64,000 nt of DNA from JACDAE01 sp963717195 (GCA_963717195.1 CAVQVR010000019.1:124001-188000), one strand, 5' to 3'; positions 1-8,807 are shown, counted from the first letter of the stretch. Notes: generated by a model from the letters alone, not told the origin. Program-made: numbers and translations.

Positions 1-266
1 CCCAACTTCGTATAAAATCGCCGCACCTGCTCAGGAGTAAGTTTTTGCAACCAGACATCTCCCAAATCAGCAACAATATATTTGATCAACTTCTTGTACT
101 TCACATAAGTACTAATTCTAACCTTATCCTTATGGACGTTCTCGATCCAATTTTCCAGGTAATCCCCAAGCTTCTGTTGTGGGCCAGTAGCTAATGTTCC
201 TTTCTCCAACTCACGCAGAGCATCATTTTTCTTTTTAACAGCCTCCTGTTTTCTCTTATGTGAGCG
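1..266 (-). pseudogene. Tyrosine recombinase (phage-type integrase) N-terminal fragment, truncated at both visible ends
   Basis: The minus-strand frame is open from a TGA at 267-269 to the window edge. It encodes a helical linker (KRKQEAVKKKNDALRELEKG) followed by a SAM-like core-binding domain (about residues 30-85; YLENWIENV, TYVKYKKLIKYIV, LTPEQVRRFY). This pattern is typical of tyrosine recombinases of integrative elements. The usual AP2-like N-terminal region and a good start codon are missing, and the catalytic domain would lie beyond base 1. The frame meets a truncated replication-protein-like gene at 256-266, so the 5' end appears to have been lost in a rearrangement. The core-binding match is good, but whether the rest is intact cannot be seen. 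Confidence 0.65.
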
Positions 267-534
267 TCAGAAACAGCACAGGATCAGCATCCCGAAACAA
301 TTGACGCCACAGGTCCACTTTACGAGGACCACAGTACAAACATTTCCACCGATTGCACCGAGCACGCTGGACCTCTCCTGTGTCTCGATGTATCCAATGA
401 TGACGGATAGCCCACGGATCAGCACAATAGAGCACCGTATCTATCCCATGCCGTTCTGCTATGTTGACCTGTTCAGGTAACGACGATTCCCGCCAGTGCC
501 GAAGCTCACGCTTCACTGTTGCTTCACGGCCCAT
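256..534 (-). pseudogene. Truncated replication-initiator-like protein with a CxxC zinc knuckle
   Basis: 92 residues, starting at an ATG with an AGGAGG Shine-Dalgarno 6 bases upstream. A zinc-binding motif (CNRWKCLYCGPRK) lies at about residues 59-71. The protein ends abruptly in LFLTLT, a strand that in rolling-circle-type replication proteins precedes the catalytic region. The TAA at 256-258 lies inside the flanking integrase frame, so the protein is probably the N-terminal third of a longer Rep-like protein cut by recombination. The assignment rests on the zinc knuckle and the xLFLTLT pattern only and is tentative; it could be another mobile-element protein. Confidence 0.45.
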
Positions 535-797
535 AAGCCACCTCCTCTATACTTGCACACACAACTTTACCGTGATAAGATACAGTTCAGAAAATCCTAT
601 CCGATTTTTCCATATACTAAGCATCCTAGAGCTAAACAACCAACTAAATATAAGATGAACTAAGAGTGAGACAGAAACGGTTTCTTGAGGGTCTTCTATC
701 TAAGCCAACTACAGTACTTGGTAAGATATGAAGGTGGATAGGTCCACTAAAGGCACAGGCTCCTCTTTGCAAAGCTGAGTATTGCAAGGAGATCATT

Positions 798-1112
798 ATG
801 CCCAAAAACCAAGCAACTAAATCTGCGCATGCCGATTCGCGTAACAAAAGCACAAGAACAAATCAAAAAGAGCACAAACCCGAAGAAGTGCAAATGCGCC
901 AAGCCTCTATGTACTTTGTAATGGGGCTATGCATATTATCAGAAATAGTAAGCCTCATTTCTCTAGTTTCCACAAAAGATTTCCAAGTCATTCTCCTTTT
1001 CCAAATGTTACCGTCGTTTTACATGTATCGAATACTCTGCTACCTTTTTCCCACTAAAGGAGATAGTTCACAGCCTCTAATAAGGTTTTTACAAATGATA
1101 TTGAAGCGTTAA
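798..1112 (+). CDS. Small hypothetical membrane protein
   Basis: 104 residues with a polar, basic N-terminal third (residues 1-35) followed by two hydrophobic stretches, about 38-60 and 63-82. A good Shine-Dalgarno (AAGGAG) sits 7 bases before the ATG, which supports a real gene. No family is recognised. It lies alone between a mobile-element remnant and the inositol-monophosphatase pseudogene. Confidence 0.5.
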   Translation: MPKNQATKSAHADSRNKSTRTNQKEHKPEEVQMRQASMYFVMGLCILSEIVSLISLVSTKDFQVILLFQMLPSFYMYRILCYLFPTKGDSSQPLIRFLQMILKR

Positions 1113-1122
1113 AAGTACTTGT

Positions 1123-1785
1123 GTGATATGTTCTTATAAGGGTCGAGACGACCTTTTAGACGCTGATCTAGAGGCCGAAAATATAATACTAACCAGGCTC
1201 CACAAAGGCACACCAGACGCTGGACTTGAAGGGAGTCAAAAACTCTATTGGATTACTGATCCTCTTGATGGTTCAGCAAACTTTCAACACGGAAGCCCGA
1301 CTTTTGCCATTGCTATTGCCCTGGTAATTGAGCAAGTCACCAGAGGCAGCGTTATCTACCTACCTACCTACAAGAAATAAAATGTTTACAGCTACTCAGA
1401 GCCGGGAAGCCTATCTCAACAAAAAAACCATCAATGTTTCCCCTATCACCCATCTGGAAGAGGCTATCACCCATGTAGGAGATATCATGAAGGAAGGCGA
1501 CCCAAATATTACAGAAGCACGTATAGAAGACGTGTCTAAACTACTTATGCATGACAGAAGGATTAGGATGATAGGTACAGCCGCAACTGATCTAGCATAC
1601 ATTATATGAGTAAGAGCAGATATACTTGTAAATCATGCTAAGACCCGTGGGATATCGAAGCAGGAAAACTGCGCGTAATAGAGGCAGGTGGAATAGCTAC
1701 AACAAAGGAAAATCACAACAATGGAATACTGTCTATCTATAGCAATGGGATTATTCACGCAGCAACCGAAAGCTGTCGACCGCAC
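1123..1785 (+). pseudogene. Inositol monophosphatase family pseudogene
   Basis: Segments in different frames add up to an IMPase/SuhB-family protein, a Mg-dependent sugar-phosphate phosphatase. The first segment holds the metal-binding signature (WITDPLDGSANFQHG, about 1249-1293) and the strand FAIAIAL. After a frameshift near 1370 a second segment reads to DLAYI and meets an in-frame TGA at 1607-1609. After another frameshift near 1646 the C-terminal signature WDIEAGKLRVIEAGG appears at 1648-1692, followed by SNGIIHAA. The N-terminal ~60 residues of the family are absent. Two frameshifts, a stop and the truncation show it is dead. Confidence 0.85.
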
Positions 1786-1885
1786 AATATTTACCCATGC
1801 CTTTCCCTTAGTTCTAGCAAAGTAGGCTTATCTCTGTATCCCCACACTTTACCCTCCATAAAAACCTCCTGTATGCCGATACAAA

Positions 1886-1909
1886 GTAGCATCAATATAT
1901 TGATGCTAC
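1886..1909. promoter_or_regulatory. Perfect 24-bp palindrome, candidate operator of the XRE regulator
   Basis: Both 12-base halves (GTAGCATCAATA and its exact complement) form an uninterrupted palindrome 55 bases before the ATG of the XRE gene at 1965. Dimeric XRE repressors commonly autoregulate through such sites. There is no U-run, so it is not a terminator. Confidence 0.5.
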
Positions 1910-1964
1910 CGTCAACCCCAAGAGCCTGCTACAATCATGCTCACTATAGATAAAGGTAGGCATC

Positions 1965-2201
1965 ATGATCAGACTGAGAGTAAAAGAAGTTGCCGAAGAA
2001 AAAGGCATGAGTATGAGAAAGCTAGCGGCATCGGCAGATATCACCTACAATACACTCAGAACGATCTATAGAAACCCCTACCGACAAGTGACCACTACAA
2101 CACTTGAAAGACTGGCAAGAGCGCTAGATGTTCCTGTTATAGAACTCATAGAAGAAACACTACCAGAAACTAAAAATAGCATTCCAAACGATTTATTGTA
2201 A
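1965..2201 (+). CDS. XRE/Cro-family helix-turn-helix transcriptional regulator
   Basis: 78 residues, nearly all one HTH domain: helix 1 VKEVAEEKGMSMRKLAAS, then turn and recognition helix ITYNTLRTIYRN, then LERLARALDVPVIEL. This is the compact Cro/C1-type DNA-binding domain of stand-alone repressors. The start is the ATG after AAGGTAGG. A perfect 24-bp palindrome lies 55 bases upstream, which suggests autoregulation. It is followed by a SLATT-like membrane protein on the same strand after a 150-base gap. Confidence 0.8.
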   Translation: MIRLRVKEVAEEKGMSMRKLAASADITYNTLRTIYRNPYRQVTTTTLERLARALDVPVIELIEETLPETKNSIPNDLL

Positions 2202-2351
2202 TCTTTCTACAAGCATCACGAACCTATTCAGAATCACGACTTTTTCATACCACGAAAGTTGAATTCTGATGCCCCTTAATATAAAATAAGATCTATGTAA
2301 AACAATGCCTCTAAAGTAGTCGGTCTTTGTTTCAGTCGGAGAAATGGTCAA

Positions 2352-3155
2352 ATGCTATCCAAAAGATATACCTACACTAGCGACCAATTAAAAGAGAGGT
2401 ACTTAGAAAATGCTATCGACCACCAAAATTACATGGCCTCACTAGAAGAACTAAAAAATGCAGAACTGAATCGATTGACTTACTCATATGAAAAAACCAG
2501 GACAGAGGATGAAATATGGGCATTCGAGATATCACAATGGAATAGCGTCAAATCAATAAAGGAGCAGAATTATAGAGAAAAGCTGGAGAGAGAAGCAAGA
2601 TTTAAAAGGCAAGAAGAGTTGCAAACAAGGTTAAAGGAGGAAGAAGAAAGAGAAAAATTACTAACCCCTGAACAGAAACTTTATAACGAGAGGGAAAAAT
2701 ACTATAAAAACGATGTGCCTAAAATAATCGAAAAATATAAGGATGAGTCAAAAACAAACAGAAATACCCATAATAGATTACAGTGGATTATAATCATAGG
2801 ATCAACAATTGTCACAAGCACCACAGGAATAAACATATTTACAGGTTCTCCCATCATTTCCTACATTTTAAAAATCACTGCTGCTATTTTCAGCATAATA
2901 GTTAGTATTGCAGCCAGTTTCATAGGATACTTCAAATATCGCGAACGCAGCATGAACCTTCAAAAAGCAGCGGATGACATTGAACACGAATACGAAGCAG
3001 TAAAATTAGGAACACATCCATATCTTAATAAATCACGAGAACAGTCCCTAGGACTTTTCGCAGATACAGTCCTAAATAAAATAAGAGAACAAAAGGAACA
3101 ACAACAAATATTAGAACAGCCACCAGAAACTAAACAGCTTCACCTAAACACCTAA
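2352..3155 (+). CDS. DUF4231/SLATT-like two-helix membrane protein
   Basis: 267 residues. Residues 1-125 are highly charged and predicted coiled coil (many E/K/R). Two transmembrane segments follow, about 145-165 (WIIIIGSTIVTS) and 172-195 (IVSIAASFIGYF). The C-terminal helix contains KYRERSMNLQKAADDIEHEY, the conserved post-membrane pattern of DUF4231/SLATT proteins. SLATT proteins are proposed pore-forming effectors in bacterial conflict systems; that role here is inference, and no nucleotide synthase is adjacent. A TCGGAG Shine-Dalgarno precedes the ATG by 10 bases. The AT-rich composition and mobile-element neighbours suggest accessory DNA. Confidence 0.65.
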   Translation: MLSKRYTYTSDQLKERYLENAIDHQNYMASLEELKNAELNRLTYSYEKTRTEDEIWAFEISQWNSVKSIKEQNYREKLEREARFKRQEELQTRLKEEEEREKLLTPEQKLYNEREKYYKNDVPKIIEKYKDESKTNRNTHNRLQWIIIIGSTIVTSTTGINIFTGSPIISYILKITAAIFSIIVSIAASFIGYFKYRERSMNLQKAADDIEHEYEAVKLGTHPYLNKSREQSLGLFADTVLNKIREQKEQQQILEQPPETKQLHLNT

Positions 3156-3179
3156 TAACCAGAAACCAAAATATATATT

Positions 3180-3334
3180 AGGCATGGTTCAAAGTGAGCT
3201 CAGATCAATGTGACAATTTTGAACAATCCAAATTGTACAAAATAAGTTCTGATATGTCTTCCTGAGCGGCTTCAGGATTTATTTTGGATTGGCTTGATTG
3301 TTCAAAACTGTCACATTCATTTGAACCATGCCTT
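3180..3334. repeat. 155-bp imperfect long inverted repeat (hairpin element)
   Basis: The outer arms (3180-3193 and 3322-3334) are near-perfect complements. Pairing continues inward with small indels through TTTTGAACAATC to an apical stem CCTGA/TCAGG around 3262-3276. The whole segment could fold into one hairpin. It resembles a non-coding MITE or palindromic repeat. A clear target duplication is not seen. Confidence 0.55.
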
Positions 3335-3359
3335 AGCAAAACAAATACAGCAACCCTCA

Positions 3360-3369
3360 CAAATAAACC
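3360..3369. repeat. Left target-site duplication of the MITE
   Basis: CAAATAAACC, identical to 3602-3611. The two copies directly abut the inverted-repeat ends at 3370 and 3601. Confidence 0.8.
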
Positions 3370-3601
3370 TTGGCTCTTATACACATGTTTGGTATGCTTG
3401 AAAGAGAGCACGGTGAGAATGGGAGGCCGTGTTGCTGAGATCAACAAGCGAGAGAATTGCTCAGTTTTTCTGATCAAGCCGCCTGAGAGGCGGTTTCCCC
3501 CTTTTTGCGAAGCTCAGCAGAGTGCTTTTTCTCTTTAAGCTTTCTATCACCTGTTCATGCGACAGATTTTTGTCCTTCCAGAACTTGTGTATAAGAGCCA
3601 A
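3370..3601. mobile_element. IS4-family-like MITE (232 bp) with 10-bp target duplication
   Basis: The element begins TTGGCTCTTATACACA and ends with its exact complement (16-bp terminal inverted repeats). These ends resemble the Tn5/IS50-type mosaic end (CTCTTATACACA). It is flanked on both sides by the direct repeat CAAATAAACC (3360-3369 and 3602-3611), a 10-bp target duplication typical of IS4-group insertions. It is too short to carry a transposase and must have been mobilised in trans. Confidence 0.8.
3476..3500 (+). terminator. Possible intrinsic terminator inside the MITE
   Basis: The 6-bp GC stem CCGCCT-GAG-AGGCGG is followed by TTTCCCCCTTTTT. It may be a relic of the parent insertion sequence or an active terminator reading rightward. 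Confidence 0.4.
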
Positions 3602-3611
3602 CAAATAAACC

Positions 3612-3828
3612 AGGGAGCCAACCAATAAAGACAAACAAAATACAACAATTTGAGCTCAGAAAGGACGACGAAGGACGACAACAACCAAGTAGTTTAGTAT
3701 CCCGTATCCGAAACGAAGCTGCCAATGTAATCGTTAAATCTTTGGCACACCTTACCAGAGTCTTAGAAATCATATATCAGAACTCATCGAGAGTCCACCA
3801 GACGACAATAATGGCAAAGCCATGACTA
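3612..3828 (+). pseudogene. Remnant reading frame interrupted by the MITE
   Basis: If the MITE and one target copy are removed, a continuous frame runs from before 3360 (TNTATLTNK) into PGSQPIKTNK and ends in RIRNEAANVIVKSLAHLTRV at a TGA near 3828. No family is recognised. It could be the C-terminal part of a mobile-element gene. Confidence 0.3.
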
Positions 3829-3890
3829 CACAAATCATGTTATAATAAAACTCATATACAGGCCAAACACCTAAAGAAAGACAGCGCAGT

Positions 3891-4115
3891 ATGCCAACAC
3901 AAGAAGAACGCATCAAGGCACTGGAACAAACAACAACAGAATATCGACCCGTCCTACAGAACATCGCCTATGAATTCACAATGGTCAAAGGTCTTACTAT
4001 TGACCAGATCAGCACCTCACAAGAATTAAAACGAGATATGAGCGACATTAAGGAACGTTTAACACACATTGAGGAACAACTCAATGCTATTCTTACCCTT
4101 TTAAAACCATCTTAA
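3891..4115 (+). CDS. Small coiled-coil hypothetical protein
   Basis: 74 residues, almost entirely helical with heptads (RIKALEQTTTEY; SDIKERLTHIEEQLNAILTLL). No catalytic motif is seen. The Shine-Dalgarno is weak (GAAAGAC). Such small coiled-coil proteins are often paralogous accessory genes in large-genome bacteria; function is unknown. It is followed after 67 bases by the DUF262-HNH pseudogene on the same strand. Confidence 0.5.
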   Translation: MPTQEERIKALEQTTTEYRPVLQNIAYEFTMVKGLTIDQISTSQELKRDMSDIKERLTHIEEQLNAILTLLKPS

Positions 4116-4182
4116 ACCAAGTTCAGGTACATTTGATCGGCCTGCAGAGTACAATTAGAGCATAGCTTAAAGGAGATTATCA

Positions 4183-6017
4183 ATGAGCAAAAAAGACTCC
4201 TTAGAAAGAAATATAAGTCTTGATCATCACATTCCTTCTGCATCACTACTATCATATAATGAATACCATAAAATCCCTAAGTCCGAAGAGGCTCAACTAC
4301 ACAAGAAAGATAATTTAGAATACCGCGACTTTCTTCCCGATGATTCTGGACTAAGTATATGGGAAAGGCTTCGAAAGCCTGAATTCCAGAGGGCAACAAA
4401 TGGATGGGATGATGATAAAATTCTAAATTTACTTAAAACACTTCGTGAGAATCAAGTTATTCCAGGTGTAATACTTTGGCTCAATACACAAACTGGACAT
4501 ATTTTTGTACTTGATGGAGTACATCGTTTATCTACTATCCGAGCTTGGATGGCAGATGATTGGGGAAACACTGCATCTGCTTTAGATTATGGATACGTAG
4601 AGGATGCCGAAGTTGAAGCTGCAGAACGGATACGAAATAAAGTCGAGGAGGCAATTGGAAGTTTTAAAACATGTATAGATGCAGGAAGACGTTTTAGAAC
4701 ATTAGTAGATGAAAATAAAAACCCTTCTGATTATCTTGATCCCTCGACAGAGTCACGAGGTAAGTTTACGTATAATCTTAATACAGCCCTTCGTATTCCT
4801 ATTCAATGGGTAACAGGAGATTATAAAACAGCAGAGCAATCATTTATTAACATTAATACTGGTGGAACTCCTTTATCAGATCAAGAAGTGAATTATCTTA
4901 AAAATAGGCGCTCACCAATTGCAAGAGCAATGACTGGTATTGTTGCGAATGGTACAAAATCTTCCCTTTGGTTAAAATATAAAGATGAATGTGATAATTT
5001 AAGTAAAGATTTATATTCAATAATTTTAGCATCTTCTGATGCTGCAATGCCTGATCGTGTAGCAGAATATCCTCTTTGTTTATTAAAGAAACAGAAAAAT
5101 TTTGAAAGATTTCTTGCTCCTGCAAAATCTGTTTGCAATCTCTATATATGGGGAAACAGGAGAGGAAAACCTTCGAAGTGCTTTGGCAGCTTATGCAAAT
5201 GAAAAAGATGATAGCGTTGTAGCAAATACGACACTTGAAAATTTGCGGCTAGTCAAGAAAGTGATTTCCAATATACATGGAAATCAATCTCAAAGTCTGG
5301 GCCTATATCCTGCTTTTTATTTTTATACAAACAAAGGACAATACAAAGATTTCTTGTTCCTCCTATTCCTTGCCTGGGCTTCAAAAGGAAGTTCTAATGA
5401 AATCTTATATCGAAAAATCAGAATTCACCTTAGCTCGTGATCTTTTTGAGGAAGTATGGATGTTAGGAAAAGAATGGATATTTCAAGCTTTTGGAAGAAA
5501 AGGTGCTGGACCTGCTAGATTGACAAGTAGACACGTAGAAACTTTACAGAGCCTTATGGATGCTACACTAGATGCAAAAGAAAAGCTTCTTACAGCATTT
5601 GATGTTCTTGATAATTTTCTTAAAGATATAGATCCTAAGATACATTCTGATTTTGTGAAACAATACCAACAAGATCAAGGGAAGCCATCTGGACGTTTCT
5701 CTGAGTCTACAAAGTTATATGGTGAGTTCCTAGCACTTTTTCATAGTGGAACACAATGCTGCGCAACTTGCGGTGGAAGAATTTTACTTGGATCACATCA
5801 AGTCGATCACATGAAGAAACGAAGCCAAGGTGGTACTAATAGCCACAAGAATGCAGACATAAAACACCCTTTCTGTAATAATCATAAAGATCGTCTAGAA
5901 GGTTTAAGAAAGTACTTTGCCGATACAAATACGAGTATCAATGAACAAATAGATTTACATTTACCACAGCCAAGGCCAGATACAGATCCAGTAACACAAT
6001 TAACCTTTAACTTCTGA
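4183..6017 (+). pseudogene. DUF262 (ParB-like) plus HNH endonuclease gene, broken by two frameshifts
   Basis: The first frame (4183 to about 5140) encodes a DUF262/ParB-like domain: FQRATNGW, then VLDGVHRLSTIRAW and a conserved NINTGGTPLSDQE. The reading then moves to a second frame near 5140 (IYGETGEENL) and a third near 5425 (SEFTLARDLFEEVW). The third frame carries a C-terminal HNH nuclease with CATCGG, QVDHMKKRSQGGTNSH and FCNNHKDRL. Such DUF262-HNH proteins resemble GmrSD-type modification-dependent restriction enzymes. The shifts lie at a TATATA run and an A5 run, so sequencing error is an alternative to decay. An AAAGGAG Shine-Dalgarno precedes the ATG. Confidence 0.75.
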
Positions 6018-6429
6018 GAACGAGCCATACTGACACAATTCGACTTACAGAAATTTCCGATTTGTCTAACTGATAAATATAATATGTAGATTATTCAAAG
6101 GAGAAGATTGATCTACACTTTTAGAAGGTGTCCAAATTACAAGGTACCAATTCAGGTCTCAAAAACACACCTCACACTTCTCTATTTTCTCTACAACAGT
6201 GATGTGATTTCAACAACCATGGTATCCTGAAATCACATCACAGCTAAGACCACTACAAAATGATAGCAGAACTGCTAGCAGATACGTTTGACCAGAGCCA
6301 TCCCTGTTAGACAAGAATAGACAAAACGCACAGCAACCTTACGCTCAACAAGCCTATAAAGACCGACCCAAAGCAGCACGAAAAAAACCTACTGAGGCGT
6401 TCAATTCTCCCCCATCTCCACCACTCAAC
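6018..6429. other. Gene-free interval with a 14-bp inverted repeat
   Basis: No convincing gene. The inverted repeat GTGATGTGATTTCA (6199-6212) and its exact complement (6228-6241) are separated by 15 bases. There is no U-run, so it may be an operator or a structured RNA rather than a terminator. Confidence 0.4.
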
Positions 6430-6466
6430 GCGCCTGTGAAGCTGCTTCACAGGCGCATTTGTTTTG
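6430..6466 (+). terminator. Strong intrinsic terminator
   Basis: A perfect 12-bp stem (GCGCCTGTGAAG and its complement) with a 3-base loop is followed by ATTTGTTTT. The nearest upstream gene on this strand is the DUF262-HNH pseudogene, 410 bases away. Confidence 0.65.
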
Positions 6467-6700
6467 CTCTCGTTGCTACATGTGTACGGATTGACACCAA
6501 ACCCAGAATCTCTTCCATGCATGTCAAAAACCTCAGGTTCTTGCAGAGAAGGCATCAGGACAAGATGGCAAAATCCGAGAAGATTTTTTCCTTTTCAACA
6601 TGCTATACTGATCGCGTGAAGCATTTGGGTGATGATAACTGTCGCCTGACAGGCAATCAAGTTGCGAGGCCGAATATACTGGCAAGGAGGGGATAAACCT

Positions 6701-7063
6701 ATGACAGACGAAAAGCCCTTCACGACTATTGACGAATACATCAGTACCTTTCCGGCGGATATCCAGGTCATCCTTGAAAAGGTGAGGCAGGCAATACACA
6801 AAGCGGCACCTGAAGCCGCAGAGACAATAAGCTACGCGATACCTGCCTTCGACCTCAATGGCAAACACGTCGTGTTCTTCGCTGGCTGGAAACACCATGT
6901 TTCCTTGTATCCGCTCCCAGCAGGCGATGAAGCTTTCCAGCAAGCAATAGCGCACTATAAAAGAGCAAAGGGCTCCATACAGTTTCCTTTAGATAAACCG
7001 ATCCCTTACGATTTAGTGGAGCAAATTGTGACCCTCCTCATAGAGGAAACCCCAGAAAAATGA
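6701..7063 (+). CDS. DUF1801 (YdhG-like) family protein
   Basis: 120 residues from the ATG at 6701, chosen because AAGGAGGGG lies about 10 bases upstream. The family signature is present: TIDEYISTFPADIQVILEKV at the start, AAETISYAIPAFDLNGK, then FAGWKHHVSLYP and a C-terminal KGSIQFPLDKPIPYDLVEQI. DUF1801 proteins have a frataxin-like/YdhG fold, and some members are described as iron chaperones; the role here is not established. It is followed by a hydrolase remnant on the same strand. Confidence 0.85.
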   Translation: MTDEKPFTTIDEYISTFPADIQVILEKVRQAIHKAAPEAAETISYAIPAFDLNGKHVVFFAGWKHHVSLYPLPAGDEAFQQAIAHYKRAKGSIQFPLDKPIPYDLVEQIVTLLIEETPEK

Positions 7064-7120
7064 TCTTGACCGTTTTCCAGAGTGCGAGATTCAGATGAAC
7101 GAACAACACAGGGAGATGCT

Positions 7121-7320
7121 ATGAAGCAAGTTCAATCAGCCGATGGCACAACCATCGCATACGATCAAATTGGAAATGGACCTGCAGTTTCATGAATACC
7201 ACAGCAGTATCGCTGGCAAAGGCTATCCCCCATGGCGAGCATTGTACCCTGGAAGGTCAGACCCACGAAGTCGAGGCAAAAGCCCTTGCTCCCGCGCTGG
7301 TGGAATTCTTCAACACGTAA
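7121..7320 (+). pseudogene. Alpha/beta hydrolase pseudogene with a large internal deletion
   Basis: The ATG at 7121 follows GGGAG and encodes a typical hydrolase N-terminus (SADGTTIAYDQIGNGPAV), then hits a TGA. A different frame begins at once with the family C-terminus (AVSLAKAIPHGEHCTLEGQ, then THEVEAKALAPALVEFF) and stops at 7318-7320. About 180 middle residues, including the nucleophile elbow, are missing. The tail His of GQTHEV is the usual catalytic His position. Confidence 0.75.
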
Positions 7321-7445
7321 AACCGCTATTGATCCTGGCGGATGGGCTTTCTCTCATAACCTGGCGTGTTATTGGCACCAAAGCACAGATCGGCTCGTTT
7401 TCCTCAGCAGCAGGTGATGCCTCATGATTGTACTAATCTTGCACC

Positions 7446-7474
7446 TTGACTTCTTTCGTTAAAAAAACTATTCT
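7446..7474 (+). promoter_or_regulatory. Sigma-70-type promoter of the P450 operon
   Basis: TTGACT (7446-7451), a 17-base spacer and TATTCT (7469-7474). It gives a leader of roughly 75 bases before the P450 ATG at 7557. Confidence 0.55.
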
Positions 7475-7556
7475 ATTGGCTGAAAGTCATTTTTATCACT
7501 CAAATGTCAAAATGGCTCAGCCTACGGATTAACAGTATCACGAGAAAGGATTATCT

Positions 7557-8807
7557 ATGCTGCATAAGCTCTCAACGTTGCAGGATGTACAGGGATTGTA
7601 TGATTGGCTTGAGGAAATGCGCAACACACACCCGGTCTGGTTAGATGAAAGCAGTGGCTGCTGGCATGTATTCCGCTATGCAGATGTCAATACTATCATT
7701 ACAGATTATAAACTCTTCTCGTCCGAACGTCGGCAGCGCAGATTTGCACCTGCACCATCCCTCACTACGGATCAAGCAGACAGCGAACAGCGAAGTGGTC
7801 GTAGTCTTCTCACAATGGACCCACCTCAACATCGCCAGTACCGCAACCTGGTCTCTCCTTCTTTCACACCTCGCGCTCTATCGCGCCTCTCCGACCGCAT
7901 TGCCACCATCACGCAAGAACTACTGAATCAAGTCTCCTCAAGCGGGCACACGGATATTGTGGCGGATATCGCCTACCCACTGCCCACAATTGTCATTGCA
8001 GAGATGCTAGGCGTCCCCACCTCCGACCGCCCTTTATTTAAACAATGGGCCGATGGATTGCTCTCCAGTCAACTCAGCGATGCCGAGTTCTTTAAGCCAG
8101 ATGAGCAGCAACGCAATAATCCTGAAATGCAGCGCCTCTCACACCTCTTCAAGGAGATGTCTGACTACTTCCATGCAACGCTAGAAAATCGTCGCCGTCA
8201 ACCTCGCGAAGATATGATGAGCGAATTGATCACCGCTGAAGTGGATGGAGAACATATGAATATGGGAGACGCTATTAGCTTCTGCATTCTGCTCCTGCTG
8301 GCTGGTCACGTCACCACAACCAATCTCATCAGTCAGGCCATCCGCTGCTTCGACGAGCATCCCGCAGCCCTTGAGCAGGCTCGTCAGGATCCCACGTTGA
8401 TGCCCGGCGCAATTGAAGAGGTCTTGCGCTACGCCTCTCCAGTCTGGCGTCTCTCCCGTACTACAACTGCCGATGTAACATTTGATGATGTGACGATTCC
8501 AGCTGATTCCCTGATTTTTGCCTGGTTGGCATCCGCAAATCGTGACGAGCGACAGTTCCCTGAACCGCAACGCTTCGATATCACCCGTAACCCGAATCGC
8601 CACATCGCTTTCGGACATGGCATCCACTTCTGCATTGGTGCACCGCTCTCACGCCTGGAAACCTCTATCGCACTTCCCATGATAGTCGAACAGCTACGAA
8701 ATTTTCATGTCGTCCAGGACCAACCACTGGAACTATTTGAAGGTCGCGTCCTCTTCGGCTTCAAACATCTTCCTGTCGCCTTCAATGCAGCAACATCGAT
8801 GGTGTAA
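7557..8807 (+). CDS. Cytochrome P450
   Basis: 416 residues, the normal length of a soluble bacterial P450. The I-helix oxygen-activation motif is LLAGHVTTTNL (about residue 245). The K-helix ExxR lies in IEEVLRYASP. The heme loop FGHGIHFCIGAPLSRLE supplies the thiolate ligand Cys359. This architecture resembles CYP107-like monooxygenases that oxidise polyketides or fatty acids, but the substrate cannot be read. The start follows GAGAAAGGA. No ferredoxin gene is adjacent. DUF1697 and SnoaL-like genes follow on the same strand. Confidence 0.95.
   Translation: MLHKLSTLQDVQGLYDWLEEMRNTHPVWLDESSGCWHVFRYADVNTIITDYKLFSSERRQRRFAPAPSLTTDQADSEQRSGRSLLTMDPPQHRQYRNLVSPSFTPRALSRLSDRIATITQELLNQVSSSGHTDIVADIAYPLPTIVIAEMLGVPTSDRPLFKQWADGLLSSQLSDAEFFKPDEQQRNNPEMQRLSHLFKEMSDYFHATLENRRRQPREDMMSELITAEVDGEHMNMGDAISFCILLLLAGHVTTTNLISQAIRCFDEHPAALEQARQDPTLMPGAIEEVLRYASPVWRLSRTTTADVTFDDVTIPADSLIFAWLASANRDERQFPEPQRFDITRNPNRHIAFGHGIHFCIGAPLSRLETSIALPMIVEQLRNFHVVQDQPLELFEGRVLFGFKHLPVAFNAATSMV

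Noticed and set aside
6103..6240. TTG-started 43-codon frame with an AAAGGAG site
   Set aside because: It runs into the inverted repeat, shows no recognisable protein features and has low-complexity codons; too weak to call.
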